From the NCBI GenBank assembly GCA_023423335.1, contig JAFAFU010000067.1, forward strand, positions 124,001 through 188,000: a stretch of DNA of 64,000 bases, given 5' to 3'. The stretch's first letter is position 1. Every line of letters starts with the position of its first letter. Positions 1 through 10,050 of this stretch are shown piece by piece. A program made the translations under genes and the position numbers. This DNA comes from Bacillota bacterium (GTDB lineage Bacteria > Bacillota > Clostridia > Lachnospirales > Lachnospiraceae). The notes beneath the pieces were generated by a model. The model was not told the DNA's origin, did not search any database, and saw nothing but the letters and a program-made list of their open reading frames with translations.

Positions 1-462
1 CTGGAATACATCCGGCTTACCGGAGAGCCGATATCAATCCATAATGAAGAACAGCGGGGGAAAGCATCCCCCTATCAATATTGTTATTTTGTTCTGACAA
101 AGGACAGGGCAAAGCTATATGACGCCATCAACCGGCGGGTAGACCTGATGATGGAGCAGGGTTTGCTGGAGGAAGTGAAAAACCTGGCGAAGCGAGGCTA
201 CACCAGAGAGCTTGTATCCATGCAGGGGCTGGGATATAAAGAGCTGCTGGCATACCTGGATGGGGAATATACCCTGGAGGATGCCGTAGCCTTACTTAAG
301 AGGGATACCAGGCATTATGCCAAACGGCAGCTCACCTGGTTTAAGAGGGAAAGGGATGTAATCTGGGTGGATAAGGATCAATATCCCTCGGAGGAAGAGC
401 TTCTCCGTTTTCTGATGGACCGGTTAAAGGAAGCCGGTGTTATACCTAATAATATTATGTAA
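1..462 (+). CDS. miaA: tRNA dimethylallyltransferase, 3' part
   Basis: This is the C-terminal part of MiaA, which transfers a dimethylallyl group to A37 of tRNAs reading UNN codons. The reading frame is open from the first base of the window and ends at 462, so the N-terminal P-loop half lies outside. Visible residues include the MiaA segments GYKELLAYLDGE and RHYAKRQLTWFKR, the latter being the conserved basic tRNA-contact region near the C-terminus. The next gene starts 15 nt downstream after an AGGAGG site, so the two are probably cotranscribed. Confidence 0.95.
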   Translation: MEYIRLTGEPISIHNEEQRGKASPYQYCYFVLTKDRAKLYDAINRRVDLMMEQGLLEEVKNLAKRGYTRELVSMQGLGYKELLAYLDGEYTLEDAVALLKRDTRHYAKRQLTWFKRERDVIWVDKDQYPSEEELLRFLMDRLKEAGVIPNNIM

Positions 463-477
463 ACCAGGAGGATAAAC

Positions 478-1767
478 GTGTTTAGCGAGAGTTTCGAATA
501 TATCTACCGGGAACTGGGAATTGATCCGAAGCTGCTTACCTTAGGTGAGGAGACGGAAAAGAACTTAAAAGAAAGATTTTCCCGGATTGACCGGATTGCG
601 GAATATAATCAGTTAAAGGTTTTAAAGGCCATGCAGGATAACCGGTTAAGCGACATCCATTTTGCGGCTACGACCGGCTATGGCTATAACGATATCGGCC
701 GGGATACCCTGGAAAAGGTTTATGCGGATGTCTTCCATACGGAGGATGCCCTGGTAAGGCCGCAGCTGATCAGCGGCACCCATGCGCTGACCGTAGCCCT
801 GTCCGGTAACCTGCGTCCCGGAGACGAGCTTCTCTCCCCGGTCGGCAAGCCCTATGATACTCTGGAGGGTGTTATCGGGATCACTGAGACCAGAGGCTCC
901 CTGGCAGAGTTCGGAATTACCTATCGCCAGGTAGATCTGCTGCCCGGCGGCGGATTTGATTATGAAGGCATAAGGGCCGCCATCCGGCCCAACACGAAGC
1001 TTGCGGCCATTCAGCGATCGAAGGGCTATGCAAGCCGTCCGACCCTTTCCGTAGAGAGGATCGGGGAGTTGATCCGGTTCTTAAAGGAATGCAAGCCGGA
1101 TATTATCTGTATGGTGGACAACTGCTATGGTGAATTTGTAGAGATGATAGAGCCGACCGACGTCGGTGCCGACCTGTGTGTCGGATCTTTAATCAAGAAT
1201 CCCGGCGGCGGACTGGCCCCCATCGGCGGTTATATCGCAGGTAAGACAGAATATATTGAGAATGCTGCCTTCCGGCTGACTGCTCCGGGGCTCGGAAAAG
1301 AGGTCGGGGCAACCCTGGGCCTGAATTCGCAGCTGTTCCAGGGCTTATTCCTGGCGCCGCAGGTGGTATCAGGAGCCCTAAAGGGCGCTATCTTTGCCGC
1401 AAACCTGTATGAGAGCCTCGGGTTTACCGTTCTTCCGAACGGAAGGGAGGATCGCTTTGATATCATCCAGGCGGTCACCTTAAACAGCGCCGAGGCGGTA
1501 ATCGCTTTCTGTAAGGGCATCCAGGCAGCCGCTCCGGTGGACAGCTATGTGGACCCGGAGCCCTGGGCAATGCCGGGCTACCAGTGCGATGTCATCATGG
1601 CCGCCGGTGCCTTCGTGCAAGGCTCCTCTATCGAGCTTTCCGCCGATGCCCCGATTAAACCTCCTTATACCGTATTCTTTCAGGGCGGACTGACCTGGTA
1701 CCATGCGAAATTCGGTATTTTAAAGTCCCTGCAGAAGCTGCTGGAAAAAGACCTGATTCAGCTTTAA
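478..1767 (+). CDS. Met-gamma-lyase family PLP enzyme (aluminium resistance protein family)
   Basis: A 429-residue fold-type I PLP enzyme of the family annotated as methionine gamma-lyase family or aluminium resistance protein (YnbB-like). It starts at GTG 478, 6-7 nt after AGGAGG. The ISGTHAL segment, an Asp-containing MVDNCYGEF motif and the SLIKNPGGGLAPIGGY motif, with the probable PLP-binding lysine, are visible. The family usually sits beside miaA in Firmicutes, as here. The physiological substrate is not known from sequence; the names reflect similarity to C-S lyases. Confidence 0.9.
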   Translation: MFSESFEYIYRELGIDPKLLTLGEETEKNLKERFSRIDRIAEYNQLKVLKAMQDNRLSDIHFAATTGYGYNDIGRDTLEKVYADVFHTEDALVRPQLISGTHALTVALSGNLRPGDELLSPVGKPYDTLEGVIGITETRGSLAEFGITYRQVDLLPGGGFDYEGIRAAIRPNTKLAAIQRSKGYASRPTLSVERIGELIRFLKECKPDIICMVDNCYGEFVEMIEPTDVGADLCVGSLIKNPGGGLAPIGGYIAGKTEYIENAAFRLTAPGLGKEVGATLGLNSQLFQGLFLAPQVVSGALKGAIFAANLYESLGFTVLPNGREDRFDIIQAVTLNSAEAVIAFCKGIQAAAPVDSYVDPEPWAMPGYQCDVIMAAGAFVQGSSIELSADAPIKPPYTVFFQGGLTWYHAKFGILKSLQKLLEKDLIQL

Positions 1768-1875
1768 AACCAGGTTTGTACTTTATTACTGTATACAATT
1801 AATGCTTCTTATGTTAAAATATAATATGAAATTTTTCACAAATGATCCGGAAATATCCGCAAGGAGGCTGTCTGA

Positions 1876-2151
1876 ATGGCAAAAGCGAATGGCAAGAATA
1901 AATGGGCACTGTTTCTGTTGCTTCTCACCGGAATTGTACTGGGAAGCTTCATCGGGTCTCTTGTGAAGGAGGCTAAATTTCTGTCCTGGCTGAACTTCGG
2001 GTTTGATTTTTCAATCGGCAAACAGGACGGAAGCGGAATTGTCAGTGTCAGCTTGGGTGATATCGCCATCCAGTTCGGACTCAGAATCCGTATCTCGGTA
2101 GGCAGTATCCTTGGCGCGGCCTCCGCCATATTTGCATATAAAAAGCTATAA
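1876..2151 (+). CDS. DUF4321-type small membrane protein
   Basis: A 91-residue protein with an N-terminal membrane segment (about residues 11-30), a middle stretch rich in Gly/Ser, and a second hydrophobic segment at the C-terminus ending in AYKKL. This is the pattern of DUF4321 proteins, which are commonly found next to radC/mreB in Clostridia. The start follows AAGGAGG by a short spacer. No enzymatic motif is visible. A role at the membrane near the cell-shape operon is a guess from context only. Confidence 0.75.
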   Translation: MAKANGKNKWALFLLLLTGIVLGSFIGSLVKEAKFLSWLNFGFDFSIGKQDGSGIVSVSLGDIAIQFGLRIRISVGSILGAASAIFAYKKL

Positions 2152-2204
2152 ATTTTAAGTTTTCCTGCCTGATTTCTTGGAGAGAGAAGAATTAGGAGGA
2201 TTGT

Positions 2205-2903
2205 ATGAACGATAATTATTTAACCGTGAAGGAGCTTCCTGTTTCAGAGAGACCTTACGAGAAGTGCGAGAAATACGGTACCGCCAGTTTATCCGATGCA
2301 GAGCTGCTCGCAGTCATTCTTCGCAGCGGTACAAAGAACTTAAGGTCGATTGACCTGGCAGTGAATGTCCTGAAATTTTCAGAGACCTGCCCGGGACTTA
2401 AGGGGTTAAATTATCTGACAATGAAGGATCTCATCAAAATCAACGGCATCGGCAGGGTGAAAGCAATCGAGCTTCTGTGCCTCACGGAGCTGACCAAGCG
2501 GATGGCCAGGGAAAATCAAAGGGAGTGTATCCGATTTGTCACTCCCCGGAGTGTTGCAGATTATTACATGCAGGATATGCGCCATTTAAACCGGGAGCAG
2601 GTGCTGCTGCTGATGCTAGACTCCAAGAGCAGGTTGATTAAGGATATGGTGGTATCCTCCGGTACGGTGAATACCTCCATCATGCCCGTCAGGGAAATTT
2701 TCCTGCAGGCTTTGAAATATGAAGCAGTGAATATTATCCTGCTCCATAATCATCCCAGCGGGGACCCCTCGCCCAGTGCCGAAGATATCCATGTCACGAA
2801 GAGGATTAAAGAGGCAGGGAATTTAGTTGGAATTTCGCTTATGGATCACATTATTATTGGTGATAATAGATATAGCAGTTTAAAAGAACAGGGGCTTTTA
2901 TAG
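2205..2903 (+). CDS. radC: RadC family JAB-domain protein
   Basis: A 232-residue RadC-like protein. It has an N-terminal helix-hairpin-helix region (LIKINGIGRVKAIEL, about residues 75-90) and a C-terminal JAB1/MPN-like domain with the metal motif HNHPSGDPSPSAED around residue 180 (H-x-H-x10-D). The historical name is DNA repair protein, but the biochemical role of RadC remains uncertain. Start ATG 2205 follows AGGAGG. It lies directly upstream of mreB, a standard arrangement in Firmicutes. Confidence 0.95.
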   Translation: MNDNYLTVKELPVSERPYEKCEKYGTASLSDAELLAVILRSGTKNLRSIDLAVNVLKFSETCPGLKGLNYLTMKDLIKINGIGRVKAIELLCLTELTKRMARENQRECIRFVTPRSVADYYMQDMRHLNREQVLLLMLDSKSRLIKDMVVSSGTVNTSIMPVREIFLQALKYEAVNIILLHNHPSGDPSPSAEDIHVTKRIKEAGNLVGISLMDHIIIGDNRYSSLKEQGLL

Positions 2904-2975
2904 CCGTTAAATTCCGGGGATAGAAGCAGCATTGCAGGAAATTGAATGACATAAGTTTATAGGAGGTATCATTAC

Positions 2976-3998
2976 ATGGCATCAAAAGTATACGGGATAG
3001 ATTTCGGAACCAGTACGATAAAAATTTTTAAAAAAGGACAGGGTGTTGTTCTGGATGAACGTAATATCATTGCAATTGCAGACCGCAAGACAGTCATTGC
3101 ATCAGGAAATGAGGCTTTTGACATGTATGAGAAGGCGCCCGCCAATATTCTGGTAACCTACCCTGTGAGAAGCGGAGTAATCGCTGATGTGGCCAATATG
3201 ATGTCTCTTCTTCATCATTTCATGCTGAAAATCAGCGGTTCCAAAAGACCGGGCTCCGCAGATTTCATTGTAGCCACACCCACCGATATCACTGAGGTGG
3301 AACGAAGATCCTTCTATGATCTGATTGCCAGTTCAAATTTAAAGTCAGGCCATATCAAGATTGTAGAGAAGCCGATTGCGGATGCGGTGGGAGCCGGACT
3401 TGATATCATGACTGCCCGTGGTGTGATGATCGTAGATATCGGTGCGGATACGACCGAGGTATCCATACTTTCCCTGGGAGGTATTGTATTAAGTAAATTA
3501 ATACCCGTAGGCGGTAATCGGCTGGATGAAGCCATTAAGAACATTGTTAAGAGAAAATATAACCTCTATATCGGGGATAAGACCGCCGAAAACATCAAAA
3601 AGAAGTTAGCCTGCGCATTACCTACGGTGGAAGCCTCCGTTAAGGTATACGGACGGAATGTGGTAACGGGTCTGCCGACAGAAATGGAAGTTGATTCCGG
3701 TACGGTTTATGAGGCTATTTCCGAATATATGTATATGATTACGGACGCCATCCGTATTATATTGGAGCGTACTCCTCCGGAGATTTCCTCTGATATCATC
3801 GACAGCGGAATCTATATAACCGGCGGTTCCGCCCGAATCTTTGGTCTGAACGAGCTGCTTCACAAGGAAACAGACTTAAAGATCAATATATGTGAGGATT
3901 CCTCCAATACGGTGGTAAAGGGGCTTGGCAGGATCATGGAGGACAATAAGCTGGCCTCTCTGGCGGATGCCTTAAAGCCCAAGACGATCGTTAATTAA
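2976..3998 (+). CDS. mreB: Rod shape-determining actin homologue MreB
   Basis: A 340-residue MreB, normal family length. The phosphate-1 loop DFGTSTIKIF and the phosphate-2 segment VDIGADTTEVSILSLGGI are visible, as is the adenosine motif region YITGGSARI. MreB forms membrane-associated filaments that organise the elongasome (MreC, MreD, RodA, PBP2). It is the first gene of mreB-mreC-mreD-mrdA, with an AGGAGG site before the start; mreC follows after 18 nt. Confidence 0.97.
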   Translation: MASKVYGIDFGTSTIKIFKKGQGVVLDERNIIAIADRKTVIASGNEAFDMYEKAPANILVTYPVRSGVIADVANMMSLLHHFMLKISGSKRPGSADFIVATPTDITEVERRSFYDLIASSNLKSGHIKIVEKPIADAVGAGLDIMTARGVMIVDIGADTTEVSILSLGGIVLSKLIPVGGNRLDEAIKNIVKRKYNLYIGDKTAENIKKKLACALPTVEASVKVYGRNVVTGLPTEMEVDSGTVYEAISEYMYMITDAIRIILERTPPEISSDIIDSGIYITGGSARIFGLNELLHKETDLKINICEDSSNTVVKGLGRIMEDNKLASLADALKPKTIVN

Positions 3999-4016
3999 AA
4001 CTGGATGGAGATTAAT

Positions 4017-4922
4017 ATGAGACGCAGGACAAAAATCCACATAAATCCGAAGCATTTACTTATCATTTTCATTGTAATCTGTATCGGTCTGATTTTCCTT
4101 TCCTACCGATACGGCGGAGTATTATCGCCGGTAAGATCTGCTGTAGGTTCGGTTGTAACTCCGATGCAGAAGGGAATTAATTCCGTCGGCAGCTTTATAT
4201 CCGATAAACTGGACACCTTCACCAGTATGAATGAGTTACTGGAGGAAAATAAGCGTTTAATGAGTCAGGTCAATATCCTGTCCTATGAAAATAAGCTGCT
4301 GCTGCAGGATAAATACGAGCTGGATGAGCTTCGTGCTCTTTACAAGCTAGATCAGAAATATCTGGATTATCCCAAGGTGGCTGCCCGTGTTATCAGTAAG
4401 GACCCCAACAACTGGTATAATATCTTTACCATCGACAAAGGGACCAGGGATGGCCTGGCGGTGGATATGAACGTACTGGCCGGAAACGGTCTGGCCGGTA
4501 TCATCATTGAAGCAAATTATAATTACTCCATCGTACGCTCCATTATCGATGATAAAAGCAATGTCAGCGGTATGTTCTTAAAAACCCTGGATACCTGTAT
4601 CGTTAAAGGGGACCTGGAGCTGATGGATAAGGGAATTATCCGGGTGGAGCTGATCAGCAAGGATGCGGAAATCGAAGATAATTATGAAGTCGTTACCTCT
4701 CATATCAGTGATAAATTCCTGCAGGGAATCCTGATCGGATATGTCAGTGACATCCAGCTGGATTCCAGCAATATGACAAAAACAGCCTATCTTACGCCGG
4801 TGGTGGATTTTGAGAGGATGAATGAGGTTCTTATCATCACAGAATTGAAGGAACCTTTGATTAAGAAGGACCCTTCCCTGGCGGAGGAGTCTTCCCTCGG
4901 GGAGGAGCCTGAAGCAGAATAG
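4017..4922 (+). CDS. mreC: Rod shape-determining protein MreC
   Basis: A bitopic membrane protein of about 301 residues: basic N-terminus (MRRRTKIHINPK), one membrane helix, a coiled coil (about residues 70-115) and two beta domains forming the extracytoplasmic MreC core. ATG 4017 is preferred over an in-frame ATG at 4005 because the GGAG-containing site lies between them. MreC links MreB filaments to PBP2. The acidic tail (EESSLGEEPEAE) is typical of clostridial MreC proteins. mreD begins 16 nt after the stop. Confidence 0.95.
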   Translation: MRRRTKIHINPKHLLIIFIVICIGLIFLSYRYGGVLSPVRSAVGSVVTPMQKGINSVGSFISDKLDTFTSMNELLEENKRLMSQVNILSYENKLLLQDKYELDELRALYKLDQKYLDYPKVAARVISKDPNNWYNIFTIDKGTRDGLAVDMNVLAGNGLAGIIIEANYNYSIVRSIIDDKSNVSGMFLKTLDTCIVKGDLELMDKGIIRVELISKDAEIEDNYEVVTSHISDKFLQGILIGYVSDIQLDSSNMTKTAYLTPVVDFERMNEVLIITELKEPLIKKDPSLAEESSLGEEPEAE

Positions 4923-4938
4923 TAGAAGCAGGTGACTT

Positions 4939-5445
4939 ATGAAGCGAATTATTGTATATCTGATAGAAATCATCATATGCTATGTGCTGCAGAGCTCAAT
5001 GTTCCATTATATCAGTCTGTTCGGCATTATGCCGAACCTTCTCCTGATACTGGTAGTATCCACTGCATATATGAGGGGAAGGAACCCCGGTTTGTTAGTG
5101 GGCTTTTTTTCCGGGCTGCTGGTGGATCTGATCTTTGGCGGTGTGATCGGGCTATATGCCCTGCTTTACCTGCTGATCGGATATTTTATCGGCTTTCTTC
5201 ACAAATTCTATTCCAATGATGATTTTACACTGCCGATCCTATTTGTGGCAGTCAGTGATTTTTTATATGGCTTTTTCTATTATGTGTTTGAGTTCTTACT
5301 GCGGAGCAGGCTGAATTTCCTATTCTATCTGAGACGCTTTATCCTGCCCGAAATGATCTATACTGTTGCAGCCTCCATCCTGTTGTATAAGCTGTTACAT
5401 ACGATCAATAACCTTTTGGATAAGAAGCTGAGAGAGAACTCTTAA
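4939..5445 (+). CDS. mreD: Rod shape-determining protein MreD
   Basis: A 168-residue polytopic membrane protein with five to six hydrophobic segments. The signature near the N-terminus (PNLLLILVVSTAYMRGRNPGL) is the MreD motif after the first helix. It works with MreC in the elongation complex. Position between mreC and the PBP2 gene and normal length support the call. Confidence 0.95.
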   Translation: MKRIIVYLIEIIICYVLQSSMFHYISLFGIMPNLLLILVVSTAYMRGRNPGLLVGFFSGLLVDLIFGGVIGLYALLYLLIGYFIGFLHKFYSNDDFTLPILFVAVSDFLYGFFYYVFEFLLRSRLNFLFYLRRFILPEMIYTVAASILLYKLLHTINNLLDKKLRENS

Positions 5446-5528
5446 TTTGTGCTGATGCCGGGATTCACGGCATTGACAGCATGGCAAGGTATTTGTATGC
5501 CGCCTTTCGGCGGCCGATGGAGGTTATT

Positions 5529-8384
5529 ATGCTTGATGTATTCCTGGACGCCCTGAAACGTATGATTAAGTCAAGGCTTTTCCCGCTTTCCTTTATCTAT
5601 ATTGCTTTATTTGGCTGGTTGATTCACCGGCTGTTTGTTCTGCAGATTGTTGAAGGGCCTGCCATTGCCCAGGAGAACAACTTCAGAGAGACCCAAAACC
5701 GTGAGATTCTCAGCACCCGCGGCAATATCTACGACAGGCACGGAGTACTGTTAGCCTCCAATATCCTGTCTTATTCGGTTACCATGGAAGACAGTACGGA
5801 GATTAAATCCAACGAAGAAAGGAATGCCGTTATCTATCAGATGATTCAGATAATTAGAGACAACGGTGATACTCTGTACAATGAATTTCCGATTGTTCAA
5901 AACAGTGAGGGGGAATTGGAATTTACGATTTCAGGAGCTGCGCTGTTACGGTTTAAGAAGAATGCCTATACCTACGTTCTGGATGATAAAAAACAGCTGA
6001 AGAAGGAGCAGGCGGAGGCTTCCGCAGCTAAGGTTTATGAATTTCTGAAGAACGGCACCGGGGACGATTATACCGATATGTTCGGAATTTCCGATGAATA
6101 TACCGTGGAGGAAACCCTGGATATCATGAGCGTGCGGTATGCCCTGCTCTGCAATTATCCGAAGTTCCTGAGAATAACGGTTGCCAATAAGGTTAATGAC
6201 AAGACGGTTGCCTGCATATTAGAAAGCAGTGCGGAGCTTCCCGGAGTGGAGATACAGCAGCTGACACAGCGGGTTTACCATAACAGTCTCTATTTTGCCC
6301 ATATGCTGGGCTATACCGGGCAGATCAGCTCGGAGGAGCTGGATTTGCTGAATGCGGACGGAGAATATTATAATTCTACAGATGTAGTAGGAAAGACCGG
6401 TCTGGAAAAGGAATTTGAGCTTCAGCTAAGAGGAGAAAAGGGCAGTGAAACCGTGACGGTAAATACCGGCAATAAAGTGATTGACGTGGTTGACCGCAAA
6501 GATCCGGTTGCCGGAAACGATATCTATCTGACCATAGACAGTGAGCTGCAAAAATCCACCTATCACATTCTGGAGAAGAGGATTGCCGGAATTTTGCTGA
6601 CTAAAATCGTCTCTGATCTGGACTACGGTTCCAAGGGGGAGAGTGCCAGCGAAATTACCATTCCGATCTATGAGGTGTACTATGCTTTGATTAACAATAA
6701 TATCCTGGACATTACCGCCCTTAATGATAAGGATGCCACAGAGCTTGAAAAGCAAACCTACGATAAATACAATACAAAGCTCTCCGATGTGTTTAAACAG
6801 CTGGATTCCCTGTTAAGCCTGAACAATACGGTTACGAATGATAAAGCCGGTGATATGAAGGAGTATCTGGATTATTTCTATCAGATACTGAAGGCGAATG
6901 GGGTATTATTGGAGGATGCCATACCGAAGGAGGATGAGCAGTATAAATCCTATGTGAACAATAAGCTTCCCTTAAGCAGCTTTCTGCAGTATGCCATCTC
7001 CAAAAATTATATTGATCTTTCCAAGCTTGAGGTCGGCAGCGATTTATTAATTTCAGATGAGCTGTATCTGAAATTAATCGCTTATGGCAAGAATATTTTG
7101 AAAGCTGATGGCACATTCAATAAAAAAATATATCGGGATTTGGTGTTTTCGTACAAATTATCGGGAAAAGAAATTTGTCTTTTATTATTCGACCAAGGTG
7201 TGTTAGAATATAATGAAGAGGATAGGGCAGCTTTACTAAACGGAACCATATCTGCCTATAATTTCATGAGGGCAAAGATCCAATCCCTGGAGATAACCCC
7301 TGCGATGCTGGCTCTTGAGCCCTGCAGCGGTTCCATAGTCATTACGGACGTAAAGACAGGAGATCTTCTGGCTTTGGTTACCTATCCCAGTTATGACAAT
7401 AACAAGCTGGCGAATAAAGTCGATTCCGCCTATTATAATTGGCTCTTTACCGACAAGTCTCTGCCATGGATGAACCGTCCGATGCAGCAGAGGACAGCTC
7501 CCGGTTCCACCTTTAAGATGGTTACCTCCTTTGCCGCTCTGGAGGAAGGAGTTATCGGGCCCCATGATAAGATAACGGATCTTGGTATTTTTGAGAGGAT
7601 ACAGCCGGCGCCAAAATGCCATATTTATCCCCGTTCCCATGGTTCTGTCGAAATGGCGGATGCCATCAAGGTTTCCTGTAACTATTACTTCTATGAGTTA
7701 GGCTTCCGCTTAAGCATTGACAGTAGCGGCAAATATAATGAACAGGTCGGTCTGGAGAAGCTTAAAAAATATGCTTCCCTGTTCGGACTCGATACCACCT
7801 CCGGAGTTGAGCTCAGTGAGATGAAGCCCCAGGTATCGGACGACGATCCGGTCCGGTCCTCCATCGGTCAGGGTACCAATGCCTATACCCCGATCCAGTT
7901 ATCCAGATATGTAACTACCCTGGCGAACCGAGGTATTAATTATGATCTTACCCTGCTCGACCGTATTGTGGATAAGGACGGCAAGGTTATCCTGCAAAAC
8001 AGTGCAAAAATTTATAAGGACCTGACGGATATTTCCCCGGCCTACTGGGATGCCGTGCAGAAAGGAATGTATAACGTAGCGAATGCACAGGGCGGCTCCG
8101 TCAATGGTTTATATAAGAATCTGGGTGTAACGGTTGCAGGTAAAACCGGTACTTCACAGATCAGCAAGGTGAATTTTAATAACGCATTATTTATATCCTA
8201 TGCGCCCTTCGAGAATCCTGAGATTTCAGTCACTACGGTAATTCCGAACGGTGTTACCTCCGGTAACGCGGCAGAGATCTCCAGGGATATCTACCGGCTA
8301 TATTACAATCTGGAGGATCCGGAGGAACTGATGGAGAGGGAAGCCTCCCTGCCGGAGAATAATATTGCAGCTTTTTCAGATTAA
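5529..8384 (+). CDS. mrdA: Class B penicillin-binding protein 2 (elongation transpeptidase)
   Basis: A 951-residue PBP2. ATG 5529 follows TGGAGGTTATT, so the longer in-frame extension to 5481 is less likely. Order: membrane anchor (about residues 18-36), PBP dimerisation/pedestal region with RGNIYDRHG, then the transpeptidase domain with active-site STFK (about residue 660), SCN (about 715) and KTGT (about 871). A roughly 240-residue insertion lies at about 347-587, between the pedestal and transpeptidase domains, making it much longer than Escherichia coli PBP2. It makes peptide crosslinks during side-wall growth with RodA. Confidence 0.95.
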   Translation: MLDVFLDALKRMIKSRLFPLSFIYIALFGWLIHRLFVLQIVEGPAIAQENNFRETQNREILSTRGNIYDRHGVLLASNILSYSVTMEDSTEIKSNEERNAVIYQMIQIIRDNGDTLYNEFPIVQNSEGELEFTISGAALLRFKKNAYTYVLDDKKQLKKEQAEASAAKVYEFLKNGTGDDYTDMFGISDEYTVEETLDIMSVRYALLCNYPKFLRITVANKVNDKTVACILESSAELPGVEIQQLTQRVYHNSLYFAHMLGYTGQISSEELDLLNADGEYYNSTDVVGKTGLEKEFELQLRGEKGSETVTVNTGNKVIDVVDRKDPVAGNDIYLTIDSELQKSTYHILEKRIAGILLTKIVSDLDYGSKGESASEITIPIYEVYYALINNNILDITALNDKDATELEKQTYDKYNTKLSDVFKQLDSLLSLNNTVTNDKAGDMKEYLDYFYQILKANGVLLEDAIPKEDEQYKSYVNNKLPLSSFLQYAISKNYIDLSKLEVGSDLLISDELYLKLIAYGKNILKADGTFNKKIYRDLVFSYKLSGKEICLLLFDQGVLEYNEEDRAALLNGTISAYNFMRAKIQSLEITPAMLALEPCSGSIVITDVKTGDLLALVTYPSYDNNKLANKVDSAYYNWLFTDKSLPWMNRPMQQRTAPGSTFKMVTSFAALEEGVIGPHDKITDLGIFERIQPAPKCHIYPRSHGSVEMADAIKVSCNYYFYELGFRLSIDSSGKYNEQVGLEKLKKYASLFGLDTTSGVELSEMKPQVSDDDPVRSSIGQGTNAYTPIQLSRYVTTLANRGINYDLTLLDRIVDKDGKVILQNSAKIYKDLTDISPAYWDAVQKGMYNVANAQGGSVNGLYKNLGVTVAGKTGTSQISKVNFNNALFISYAPFENPEISVTTVIPNGVTSGNAAEISRDIYRLYYNLEDPEELMEREASLPENNIAAFSD

Positions 8385-8501
8385 TTCTCCATGCTGTCTA
8401 TCCCTGCGAATTGGGCGTCGGCACAATATTTGCATAGTGAATTGTTTACGATTCACTTTAATGCCTTGATTAATGCGTTTCATATGGAAGAAGGAGAAAC
8501 A

Positions 8502-9176
8502 ATGAGTACAACGAGCAATTCAGTTATTATAAAGGGGAATAAATACGGTATCATTGTTGTGCTGAGTCCGGAGGAAGATTTTGAGGTGTTAAAGCTGCTT
8601 GTAGCCGAGAAGTTCAAAGAATCCAGCAAATTCTTTGAGAAGGCGAAGATGGCGATCAGCTTTGAAGGAAGAAAGCTGACCAATGAAGAGCAGAAGGAGC
8701 TTCTGGATATTATTAACGAAAATACGGACATGCATATTGTTTGTGTGATCGATAATGATCAGGAAACGGAAGAAGCCTTCAAAAAATCCTTAAACCGGAA
8801 GCTTATGGAGCTTGAGAATAATACCGGACAGTTCTACAAAGGAATCTTGCGTTCCGGCGCTTCCCTGGAGTTTGAAACCAGTGTTATAATCATTGGTGAC
8901 GTCAATCATGGTGCCAGAGTTGTTTCCAAGGGAAATATCATTGTCCTCGGATCTCTGAAGGGAAATGCCTTTGCCGGTGCCTGCGGCAACACCAATGCTT
9001 TCGTTGTTGCCCTGGACATGCGGCCGATGCAGATCCGGATTGCGGATACGATTGCAAGATCACCTGATAATCCGGCAAAGGAGGATAATAAGGAAGCGAA
9101 AATTGCATTTCTGGAGGAAGGCAATATCTATATTGAGCCTTTAAATAAAAATGTATTAAATGATATTAATTTATAA
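8502..9176 (+). CDS. minC: Septum site-determining protein MinC
   Basis: A 224-residue MinC. ATG 8502 follows AGAAGGAGAAACA; the frame stays open upstream, but that part shows no MinC similarity. The N-terminal FtsZ-inhibiting domain is followed by the C-terminal beta-helix with VSKGNIIVLGSLKGNAFAG, the MinD-binding face. It prevents Z-ring assembly away from midcell. Part of the minC-minD-minE group embedded between the PBP2 gene and rodA. Confidence 0.95.
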   Translation: MSTTSNSVIIKGNKYGIIVVLSPEEDFEVLKLLVAEKFKESSKFFEKAKMAISFEGRKLTNEEQKELLDIINENTDMHIVCVIDNDQETEEAFKKSLNRKLMELENNTGQFYKGILRSGASLEFETSVIIIGDVNHGARVVSKGNIIVLGSLKGNAFAGACGNTNAFVVALDMRPMQIRIADTIARSPDNPAKEDNKEAKIAFLEEGNIYIEPLNKNVLNDINL

Positions 9177-9245
9177 TAAGCAATGCAGGGTAATGAACCT
9201 CCGCAGCAAAGGAGGTTCCCCGTAAGAACTGGAGGAAATTAATAT

Positions 9246-10037
9246 ATGGGAGAAGTTATTGTTGTAACATCGGGTAAGGGTGGTGTCGGCAAGACAACAA
9301 CAACCGCGAATGTCGGAACCGGTCTGGCAATGCTGGACAAGAAAGTAGTATTGATTGATACTGATATAGGTCTCAGGAATCTGGATGTCGTTATGGGGTT
9401 GGAGAACCGGATTGTGTATAACCTTGTCGATGTAATAGAAGGTACCTGCAGGATCAGAAATGCTCTGATTAAGGATAAGCGGTACCCCAATTTATACCTT
9501 TTACCCTCCGCCCAGACCAGGGATAAGAATTCCGTCACTCCCGAGCAGATGAAGAAGCTCGCAGATGAACTGAGAGATGAATTTGATTACATATTAATGG
9601 ACTGTCCCGCCGGTATTGAACAGGGCTTTAAAAATGCAATTGCCGGAGCGGACAGGGCATTAGTAGTTACTACTCCCGAGGTTTCTGCCGTGAGGGATGC
9701 TGACCGTATCATAGGCCTTCTGGAAGCCAATGAAATGAAACAAACCCACCTGATTGTAAACCGTCTTCGTATGGATATGGTGAAACGTGGTGACATGATG
9801 TCCAGTGATGATGTCTGCGAGATTCTTGCTATTGATTTGATCGGTATTATACCGGATGATGAAAGCATTGTCATTTCCACTAACCAGGGTGAACCGTTGG
9901 TTGGCTCCGACACCTTAGCCGGTAAAGCCTATATGAATGTTGCAAGGAGAATAATTGGAGAGGATGTTCCGTACATGGACTTAAACGGCAGAGCATCCAT
10001 ATTCACCAAATTATTTGGTAAACGTAAGAAAAACTAG
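9246..10037 (+). CDS. minD: Septum site-determining ATPase MinD
   Basis: A 263-residue MinD. The deviant Walker A motif GKGGVGKTTTTANVG with the signature lysine is at residues 10-20. Walker B-like YILMDCPAGIE is near 120, and a C-terminal amphipathic membrane-targeting helix (SIFTKLFGKRKKN) is present. MinD dimerises on ATP, binds membrane and recruits MinC. minE begins 13 nt downstream. Confidence 0.98.
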   Translation: MGEVIVVTSGKGGVGKTTTTANVGTGLAMLDKKVVLIDTDIGLRNLDVVMGLENRIVYNLVDVIEGTCRIRNALIKDKRYPNLYLLPSAQTRDKNSVTPEQMKKLADELRDEFDYILMDCPAGIEQGFKNAIAGADRALVVTTPEVSAVRDADRIIGLLEANEMKQTHLIVNRLRMDMVKRGDMMSSDDVCEILAIDLIGIIPDDESIVISTNQGEPLVGSDTLAGKAYMNVARRIIGEDVPYMDLNGRASIFTKLFGKRKKN

Positions 10038-10050
10038 GGGAGGTAACATT

